The notes beneath the pieces are model-generated. The model was not told the DNA's origin. It ran no database searches and saw only the letters and a list, made by a program, of their open reading frames with translations. Of a stretch of 9,352 nt of DNA, positions 1 to 4,918 are shown piece after piece. The position numbers were made by a program, and so were the translations under genes. This DNA comes from Chitinophaga pinensis. Lineage in GTDB: Bacteria > Bacteroidota > Bacteroidia > Chitinophagales > Chitinophagaceae. The stretch lies in NCBI GenBank assembly GCA_943324055.2, contig CALPKD020000026.1:1-9352 (forward strand), in the 5' to 3' direction. Each line of letters starts with the position of its first letter. Positions within the stretch are counted from its first letter, which is position 1.

Positions 1-592
1 GTCCATACACTGGGAACCCGTCTAATAAAAAACCCATCAAACCTGATTTTGATGACTTTACAGTAGTTAGATACAATGGTTCAACATGGTAATGATACAT
101 ACCAGACTGTTGCGGATGTCCATAGTATTTATCAAAGCTTATCATTTCGTTTGTTAGCGGCTGGCTAGGTCCTGCGTATTGGTTAAAAAAGGTAACTCCA
201 TTTAACGCAACCCCTATTGGACCCAATGGCGTAGCTGCATGTGTAGCATTCACTGCTGGATTCACTGGAATTTTAATAGTTGTTGACTGCTCAATAATAC
301 TATTAGGGTTTTTATTAAAATTTAACCCGCCAAAGGTAGTGCCACTGTAGGCTTCATATAATGCATTGGAAGTAGGGTAATAAGCACTTTTGTGATCTGG
401 CAAGTCCTTTGTTTTAATGGTGATATAAGTGCCATCATTCGTGATACTAGTTGCACCATAAATTTTAGAATATACAGCCGGAACAGCAGTTACAACTGGC
501 GTAGTGCTAACTGTCGATGAATCTGACTTACTACAAGAAATTATACCAATTGTACATACAAGACAAACTAGACTATACTTACTCAATTTCAT
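1..592 (-). CDS. YHYH-domain lipoprotein, 3' end beyond window
   Basis: The minus strand is open from an ATG at 590-592 to the window edge, giving the first 197 residues of a protein whose C-terminus is missing. Residues 1-20 form a lipoprotein signal peptide with a lipobox-like GIISC ending at Cys20, followed by a Ser-rich linker, so the product should be lipid-anchored outside the cytoplasm. A YHYH tetrapeptide lies at residues 166-169 (GMYHYHVEP), followed by GLMGFLLDGFPVYG at 184-197; this combination is the hallmark of the YHYH protein family, whose biochemical function is not known to me. Translation from 592 begins about 18 bp downstream of an ECF-like promoter motif, which supports this start. 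It diverges from a second YHYH gene at 713 that is clearly different outside the motif region. The family call is firm; function is unassigned, with His-rich metal or ligand binding only a guess. Confidence 0.85.
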   Translation of the reverse strand, partial: MKLSKYSLVCLVCTIGIISCSKSDSSTVSTTPVVTAVPAVYSKIYGATSITNDGTYITIKTKDLPDHKSAYYPTSNALYEAYSGTTFGGLNFNKNPNSIIEQSTTIKIPVNPAVNATHAATPLGPIGVALNGVTFFNQYAGPSQPLTNEMISFDKYYGHPQQSGMYHYHVEPLYLTTVKSSKSGLMGFLLDGFPVYG

Positions 593-609
593 ATTTTAAT
601 AATTTAACA

Positions 610-637
610 ATTAGATGTTTTTACTACGTGAATCCTT
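610..637 (-). promoter_or_regulatory. ECF-type promoter for the minus-strand YHYH gene
   Basis: Read on the minus strand, AAGGATT (637-631) is followed after 13 bp by CATCTAAT (617-610), and the ATG at 592 lies 17 bp beyond. The same bipartite motif with the same spacing occurs upstream of the genes at 713 and 3006, and with one extra spacer base upstream of 4490. The layout matches a GGAA-type -35 and a CGTC/CATC-type -10 used by ECF sigma factors. Assignment to the sigma encoded at 3006 is inference from motif sharing. Confidence 0.65.
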
Positions 638-690
638 CGGTGGTAAAAAAATAAGAATTAGCGAAGGATTTATTTATGCAAAGCATCTAA
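611..690. repeat. Imperfect 29-bp inverted repeat in the divergent YHYH promoter region
   Basis: Arms 611-639 and 662-690 are inverted copies separated by 22 bp. The outer 7 bp (TTAGATG/CATCTAA) and the inner 9 bp (AATCCTTCG/CGAAGGATT) match perfectly, while the middle of each arm is poorly conserved. Conserved ends with a free middle are what two back-to-back copies of a bipartite promoter produce, so I read this as two promoters facing outward rather than a hairpin or a single operator. Confidence 0.7.
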
Positions 691-691
691 T
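664..691 (+). promoter_or_regulatory. ECF-type promoter for the YHYH-hydroxylase operon
   Basis: AAGGATT (664-670) is followed after 13 bp by CATCTAAT (684-691); the ATG at 713 starts 21 bp after the motif. The identity extends to AAGCATCTAATA (681-692), which recurs base for base at 2993-3004 upstream of the sigma gene. It probably drives both the YHYH gene at 713 and the hydroxylase gene 8 bp behind it. Confidence 0.7.
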
Positions 692-712
692 ATAATAAAA
701 CTAACAATAATA

Positions 713-1696
713 ATGAATACCAGGATCATAAAACATCAAACAATCACTTTTTTTATAATTATAACTTTGTTCGCATCATGCAGTAAATCAAGTAATATAT
801 CTAGCATCACTGATGATGTAGTTATAGAGGTAAACCCAGCGTACTTCCTACAAGCGGGATTAGTTGAAAGCATAACAAAAGTCAATAAGACGCTGTCCAA
901 TGGATCATCTGTAGAATGTTATAAAATTGTCTCCAATAATACCCCAACTGACCATACTCAAGGTCCTTGGTGCCCAACGAATATAAATGACGGTATTGAT
1001 AAAGGGGGTATCTGGTTTGAAGGTGGAAAATTGTACGATGTAGACGGTCCTTTTATAAAAAATTTAGCTGCCTTTTATTCTAACACTACATGGAAATTAT
1101 ATAATTCAGCTACTGGAGAAATTAATGTTACAAGCACGAAGGAAGGATGTTTAGCAGCTGCCCGCCCGGATGTGGATCCAAATTATAAAAATTATTGTGT
1201 TCAATGTCAACCTTCTTATTTCCCAGGAATTAAAAAAACATATTACATACCAGTAAAACCAATTAGAGCATCAGCTGTGACCAGTATTGGGGGGATGGGC
1301 GCGATGGGCACTATTATTGGAATTGCATTTAATGGAATCAATTTTGACCCACCAGCGCCAACACAAGCTATATTAGGTGCATTTACATTGGCGCCCTTTG
1401 ATGATGCTGGCGGACATGTAAATGGAGTAACAGGATATCATTATCATGCAGCTACAGGAAAATCAACAAAGATTAAGCAAACGGATGGTCATGCCGGAAT
1501 GATTGGGTATGCAATGGACGGATATGGTCTCTTTGAAAGGTTAGATGAATCTGGGAATGAATCAACAGATTTAGATGCAAGTAGAGGACATTATGATTCA
1601 AAAAGGGGGTATCATTATCATGTAGCTTTTGCAGGAACTAATAGTTTTATTAATAGCTTTAGGGGGATACCAGGATCATTTTCTGTAACATTATAA
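713..1696 (+). CDS. YHYH-domain lipoprotein with two YHYH motifs
   Basis: This 327-residue predicted lipoprotein has a signal peptide ending in the lipobox LFASC (Cys23). The C-terminal third carries the family hallmark GYHYH at 241-245, then GMIGYAMDGYGLFE at 262-275, and a second GYHYH at 299-303 shortly before the C-terminus. Additional His residues (235, 260, 293) and five Cys in the mature part (69, 87, 146, 162, 165) include a CVQC pair at 162-165. The family is recognised by its motif and has no established activity that I can name; clustered His and Cys make a metal-binding or redox role conceivable but unproven. The ATG at 713 follows an ECF-like promoter, and an in-frame hydroxylase gene starts 8 bp after the stop, so the two are probably one transcript. 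It is longer and more Cys-rich than what is visible of the divergent YHYH protein; the two share only the motif region by eye. Confidence 0.88.
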   Translation: MNTRIIKHQTITFFIIITLFASCSKSSNISSITDDVVIEVNPAYFLQAGLVESITKVNKTLSNGSSVECYKIVSNNTPTDHTQGPWCPTNINDGIDKGGIWFEGGKLYDVDGPFIKNLAAFYSNTTWKLYNSATGEINVTSTKEGCLAAARPDVDPNYKNYCVQCQPSYFPGIKKTYYIPVKPIRASAVTSIGGMGAMGTIIGIAFNGINFDPPAPTQAILGAFTLAPFDDAGGHVNGVTGYHYHAATGKSTKIKQTDGHAGMIGYAMDGYGLFERLDESGNESTDLDASRGHYDSKRGYHYHVAFAGTNSFINSFRGIPGSFSVTL

Positions 1697-1704
1697 AAAT
1701 AAAA

Positions 1705-2952
1705 ATGCGTAGAGTACCATTATTACTTATTCTTTTACTTTTAAGTCGGGCTGCTTTTGCACATAACCCACAAGTTTCTACAATTTCAATTATTCAGCAT
1801 CAAGATAAAAAATGGTCAGTATTTGTAACAGCTCCACTTTATACTTGCCAATTAGCGATTGCTGCAAATTTCCCAAAATCAAAAACCGATAGTTTAGATG
1901 TGTATGCAACGCAAAATATGATTTCAGCATTGGTAAAAAATAATTTAATAATAAACGGTGATAAAAATATTAAATTAACCAATACTAAAATTCAAGTGGC
2001 ACATGAAACAACGATCTATTTTGACATAGATGATACAATAAAAATAACTGAAGTAGATTTTAAAGCCTTTAGTAAGTTAAGTGACCATTTTACTTTGCTA
2101 AAACTAGTTCCACAAAAAAGTATAGAAACAAGTTATATATTAAATAGTGACAATGGATACATTTATACAGCCAACAAAAATGTAAGTAAATTTGGGTTTT
2201 ATAAGCTAAATAAATACTTTGAAATTGTTTCTGGAATTGGCGCTAGATATACCCTAATTGCAGGCGCTGCATTTTTGTTTTTTTATGTCCTATTTAAAAG
2301 GAAATTATTTTATAAAAAAATCCAGGGAGTTAACGCCAAAAACAGTGATTTTATAAGAGAGTTTTTATACTCGATTACGACCATTTTAATTTTCGGCTTG
2401 ATTATCATTAACGTAATGGGTAATCCAAATATTAGGGCTTATACAAAAATTTACGATGAAATAAATGAGCGTGGGTGGTTATACTATTTTGCTGCTTTCC
2501 CTGTTATGATAATGATACATGACACTTATTTTTATTGGACACACCGATTAATGCATCATAAAAAATTATTTAACCTATTTCATTTAGTTCATCACAAATC
2601 TACAAATCCTTCTCCTTGGGCAGCTTACGCATTTCATCCATTAGAAGCAATTGTTGAAAATGGCATATTTTTAGTATTCGCCTTTTCATTCCCACTTCAT
2701 AAATCTCATATTCCAATATTTTTTCTGCTCTCCATAATCTATAATATTTATGGCCATCTAGGCTGGGAATTATATCCAAAGGGTTTTAATAAAACATTGA
2801 TTGGAAAATGGGTGAACACATCAGTCTGTCATAATCAGCATCATAAGTATTTTAAAGGTAATTACGGTTTGTACTTTCTTTTTTGGGATAGAACCATGGG
2901 AACTTTAAGAGACGATTATGATCTAGCTTTTGAGGAGGTGAAAAATAGATAA
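1705..2952 (+). CDS. Membrane fatty-acid hydroxylase/sterol desaturase-family enzyme with N-terminal extracytoplasmic domain
   Basis: The protein has 415 residues. Residues 1-19 are a signal peptide ending AFA, followed by about 155 residues predicted outside the cytoplasm, then hydrophobic segments near 180-197, 219-238, 258-277 and 318-349. The C-terminal part has the three His clusters of the fatty-acid hydroxylase superfamily: H272 with HRLMHH at 280-285, HLVHH at 293-297, and HNQHH at 376-380, plus H311 and H351. In this family these ligate a non-haem di-iron centre that oxygenates or desaturates lipid chains. All clusters are intact, so catalysis is plausible; the substrate cannot be read. 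The soluble N-terminal domain is not part of ordinary family members and I do not recognise it with certainty. The gene lies 8 bp behind a YHYH lipoprotein gene and should share its ECF-type promoter, tying a membrane-lipid modification to the stress regulon. Confidence 0.85.
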   Translation: MRRVPLLLILLLLSRAAFAHNPQVSTISIIQHQDKKWSVFVTAPLYTCQLAIAANFPKSKTDSLDVYATQNMISALVKNNLIINGDKNIKLTNTKIQVAHETTIYFDIDDTIKITEVDFKAFSKLSDHFTLLKLVPQKSIETSYILNSDNGYIYTANKNVSKFGFYKLNKYFEIVSGIGARYTLIAGAAFLFFYVLFKRKLFYKKIQGVNAKNSDFIREFLYSITTILIFGLIIINVMGNPNIRAYTKIYDEINERGWLYYFAAFPVMIMIHDTYFYWTHRLMHHKKLFNLFHLVHHKSTNPSPWAAYAFHPLEAIVENGIFLVFAFSFPLHKSHIPIFFLLSIIYNIYGHLGWELYPKGFNKTLIGKWVNTSVCHNQHHKYFKGNYGLYFLFWDRTMGTLRDDYDLAFEEVKNR

Positions 2953-2975
2953 ATTAATTATTTTAACATTCACCA

Positions 2976-3003
2976 AAGGAATGAACAAGTTGAAGCATCT
3001 AAT
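2976..3003 (+). promoter_or_regulatory. ECF-type autoregulatory promoter of the sigma operon
   Basis: AAGGAAT (2976-2982) is followed after 13 bp by CATCTAAT (2996-3003). AAGCATCTAATA at 2993-3004 is identical to 681-692 upstream of the YHYH gene. A copy directly before an ECF sigma gene is the usual sign of autoregulation. The motif ends only 2 bp before the ATG at 3006, so transcription from it should begin at about that codon. The mRNA would then be leaderless or start translation further in. Confidence 0.65.
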
Positions 3004-3005
3004 AA

Positions 3006-3578
3006 ATGTATGTTTTGAATGAGATAGAACTGATAGCAAGGTTAAAGCAGGGTGAAGCCTCCGCTTTTAAGGTACTGGTACAAAATTATCAGGACAGAGT
3101 GTATTATAGTGCGCTTAACATCTTGCAAAACACAAGTGAGGCAGAAGATACTGCACAAGAAACTTTTATTCAGGTATTTGAATCTATAGGCGGTTTTAAA
3201 GAGGAGTCTAGTTTGGCTACCTGGATTTATCGAATTGCGGTAAGGAAAGCATTGGAAAAAATACGTAAACAAAAAAATAGGCAGCGCTTACATTCAATTG
3301 CTCCTTGGTGGATGCCTTCCGAAGAAAAAAGCATGGACGCTACTTATCTTAACCCTGGAATTAATAATGAGCATAAAGAAAAAGCTGCGATCATTTTTAA
3401 AGCCATCAGCGAGTTGCCTAATAACCAACGAATCGCTTTTACTTTAATACGAGTGCAGGGAATGAAGCATGAGGAAGCGAGTGTGATAATGGAGTTGAGT
3501 ATAAAGGCAATTGAGTCCTTACTAAGTAGGGCTAAAGAAAATTTAAAGAGCAAACTAAAATACTATTACAACTCATAA
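3006..3578 (+). CDS. ECF-family RNA polymerase sigma factor
   Basis: The 190-residue product is a typical two-domain ECF sigma factor. Region 2 spans about residues 23-92 with the recognisable AEDTAQETFIQVFESI (46-61) and ATWIYRIAVRKALEKIRK (71-88), which binds the -10 element and core polymerase. Region 4 spans about 127-182 and holds the helix-turn-helix segment MKHEEASVIMELSIKAIESL (153-172), which reads the -35. No extra C-terminal domain is present. The next gene, 11 bp downstream, encodes a short anti-sigma candidate and the one after it a Spy/CnrX-like sensor. The ATG at 3006 sits almost on the expected transcription start of the promoter at 2976-3003. An in-frame TTG at 3015 would give MNEIELIARLKQGE, a normal ECF N-terminus, and may be the start used on the autoregulated transcript. 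Sigma identity is near certain; the regulon is inferred from the shared motif. Confidence 0.95.
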   Translation: MYVLNEIELIARLKQGEASAFKVLVQNYQDRVYYSALNILQNTSEAEDTAQETFIQVFESIGGFKEESSLATWIYRIAVRKALEKIRKQKNRQRLHSIAPWWMPSEEKSMDATYLNPGINNEHKEKAAIIFKAISELPNNQRIAFTLIRVQGMKHEEASVIMELSIKAIESLLSRAKENLKSKLKYYYNS

Positions 3579-3589
3579 AATTAATAATT

Positions 3590-3883
3590 ATGAAAAATAT
3601 AACTGATGAACAATTTGAGCAAGATTTTACTATCATATCAAATATGAAAGAGGTGGGCGCTCCTGATTTTTTTTACACAAGATTAAAAGCCAGAATGGAA
3701 AGCGAATCTACTTCAAATGAAGCAGTGTTTTACATAAAGCCGGTTTTAGTTATTTGTGTACTATCCTTGTTTTTGTTCATTAACAGCTTACTAATAGGGA
3801 ATGATACACAAATCGTTCGCACAAATACGAATACAAATATAGAAGCATTAGCGGTTTCTTATGATCAAACTATTTCAAATTAA
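3590..3883 (+). CDS. Short single-pass anti-sigma factor candidate (CnrY-like architecture)
   Basis: The protein has 97 residues: a predicted cytoplasmic segment of about 49 residues, one transmembrane helix at about 50-69, and a periplasmic tail of about 28 residues. The segment APDFFYTRLKARME (24-37) resembles the short amphipathic stretch found in many Bacteroidota anti-sigma proteins next to ECF genes. No zinc-binding HxxxCxxC motif is present, so it is not a ZAS-type anti-sigma. Size and topology match CnrY of Cupriavidus, whose short cytosolic part clamps the ECF sigma CnrH; by eye there is no convincing sequence identity. Position directly after the sigma gene and before a membrane-anchored sensor supports the role. 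It should hold the sigma at the membrane until the periplasmic partner releases it. Confidence 0.7.
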   Translation: MKNITDEQFEQDFTIISNMKEVGAPDFFYTRLKARMESESTSNEAVFYIKPVLVICVLSLFLFINSLLIGNDTQIVRTNTNTNIEALAVSYDQTISN

Positions 3884-3895
3884 AATATTAATACT

Positions 3896-4399
3896 ATGAA
3901 AGACCTAATAAAAATTAAATTTACAAATTGGCTAATTGTATTATTGATTTCTGCAAATATAGCATCACTTATATTTTTCTGGGTAGGTCATATTAAAAAT
4001 GAAAGAGATAATTCTCCAAAAGAATTTTTAGCAGCTAAATTAAATTTTAGTGACAGTCAAAAAGATGCTTATTTTAAGTTGGCAAAGGATCATAATGAAA
4101 ATGCAAAAATAATAAGAGAAAAAATTAAAATTGATAAAGAACTTTTTTTTCAATTATTAAAATCTAATACAATAATTGACAGTGCCCGGAATAATGCAGC
4201 AGCCCAGGTTAGCTTGTCCATACAATCACTAGATATTCTCACTTTCGAACATTTCAAAAAAGTAAGAGCTTTATGTTCGGACCAACAAAAGCCAAAATTT
4301 GATGAATTGATTCAAAAAATGGTCAATTCAGTTAATAGTCCTCAGCAAGGCATCAGGCCTTCCATGAAAGAAGAAATACCTCCTACTGCTGAAAAATAG
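3896..4399 (+). CDS. Membrane-anchored Spy/CnrX-like periplasmic sensor
   Basis: The 167-residue protein has an N-terminal transmembrane segment at about 12-31 and no clear cleavage site, so it is probably anchored with a helical periplasmic domain. Residues 42-142 are highly charged and helical, with LNFSDSQKDAYFKL (49-62) and FEHFKKVRALCSDQQKPKFD (117-136). The latter matches the HFxxIRxLCTxEQ-type signature of the Spy/CpxP and heavy-metal-resistance superfamily, which includes the metal sensor CnrX and the chaperones Spy, CpxP and ZraP. H66, H119, C127 and M142 are candidate ligands, but which bind metal cannot be decided here. The gene sits 12 bp behind the anti-sigma gene, the position expected for the partner that keeps the anti-sigma active until a periplasmic signal binds. 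An alternative is a membrane-tethered Spy-type chaperone without sensing function. Confidence 0.75.
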   Translation: MKDLIKIKFTNWLIVLLISANIASLIFFWVGHIKNERDNSPKEFLAAKLNFSDSQKDAYFKLAKDHNENAKIIREKIKIDKELFFQLLKSNTIIDSARNNAAAQVSLSIQSLDILTFEHFKKVRALCSDQQKPKFDELIQKMVNSVNSPQQGIRPSMKEEIPPTAEK

Positions 4400-4449
4400 G
4401 CGCATAATGGATAAGAAAATGGGATTTGTACTATTAACAATCTATTAGG

Positions 4450-4478
4450 AAGGAATAGTCAGATTAGTTCCGTCTAAT
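4450..4478 (+). promoter_or_regulatory. ECF-type promoter for the Spy-like/TonB-receptor operon
   Basis: AAGGAAT (4450-4456) is followed after 14 bp by CGTCTAAT (4471-4478). It differs from the other three copies by one extra spacer base and by G instead of A in the -10, giving the classical CGTC of ECF promoters. The ATG at 4490 follows 11 bp later, so the leader should be very short. The motif makes this a separate transcription unit from the sigma-sensor operon ending at 4399. Confidence 0.6.
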
Positions 4479-4489
4479 TAAAAAAGTAT

Positions 4490-4879
4490 ATGAAAAAAAT
4501 AATTGTTGGTGTATTACTATTAGTGGTTTTTACTGCAAATGCACAAAAGCCAGGCGCTCCTCTTAGTATAGAAGAAAGATTAAACAAAACCAAAGAGATA
4601 CTTGGCAAAGAATTACAATTAAGTGGCCCCCAAATAAATACTACTGCCGAAGCATTCAATAAATTTTTTAAGCAGACAGACCTATTACTTAAAGGAATGA
4701 CACCTCCGCCAAACGAAAGTCAAATTAAACAAATACAAGGATTTGAAAAAGTAAGAGATCAAAAAATACTTTCTATACTAAACGAAAATCAAGCGAAGCG
4801 GTATAAAGAAGTCGTATTGAAAATGAGACCCCCAAGACCAGGACAAGGAAATCAACAAGGTCCTCCTCCACAAAAATAA
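4490..4879 (+). CDS. Small secreted Spy/CpxP-like protein
   Basis: The 129-residue product has a signal peptide (1-18, ending ANA) with no lipobox Cys, so it should be a free periplasmic protein. The mature part is mostly helical and charged. ELQLSGPQI (41-49) and LNENQAKRYKEVV (97-109) resemble the paired LTxxQ-like segments of Spy/CpxP-type proteins. The last about 17 residues are Pro/Gly/Gln-rich (PPRPGQGNQQGPPPQK), probably disordered. In known systems such proteins bind unfolded periplasmic proteins or metal and are induced by envelope stress. Unlike the preceding sensor it lacks a membrane anchor and Cys, so it looks like an output, not the sensor. It has its own ECF-type promoter and lies 39 bp upstream of the TonB-dependent receptor gene. 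Similarity is weak by eye; the family call rests on architecture and context. Confidence 0.65.
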   Translation: MKKIIVGVLLLVVFTANAQKPGAPLSIEERLNKTKEILGKELQLSGPQINTTAEAFNKFFKQTDLLLKGMTPPPNESQIKQIQGFEKVRDQKILSILNENQAKRYKEVVLKMRPPRPGQGNQQGPPPQK

Positions 4880-4918
4880 TAATTACTCACGTTTTTTAAA
4901 TTAAACCACTTCAATTAC

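Noticed and set aside
12..26. GGGAAC next to CGTCTAAT at the left edge
   Set aside because: The two elements are nearly adjacent instead of about 13 bp apart and lie inside the YHYH coding region on the opposite strand.
3042..3272. Reverse-strand open frame inside the sigma gene
   Set aside because: It overlaps conserved sigma regions completely and shows no family resemblance; likewise the reverse frames at 3344-3553, 4474-4659, 5491-5697 and 5818-6000.
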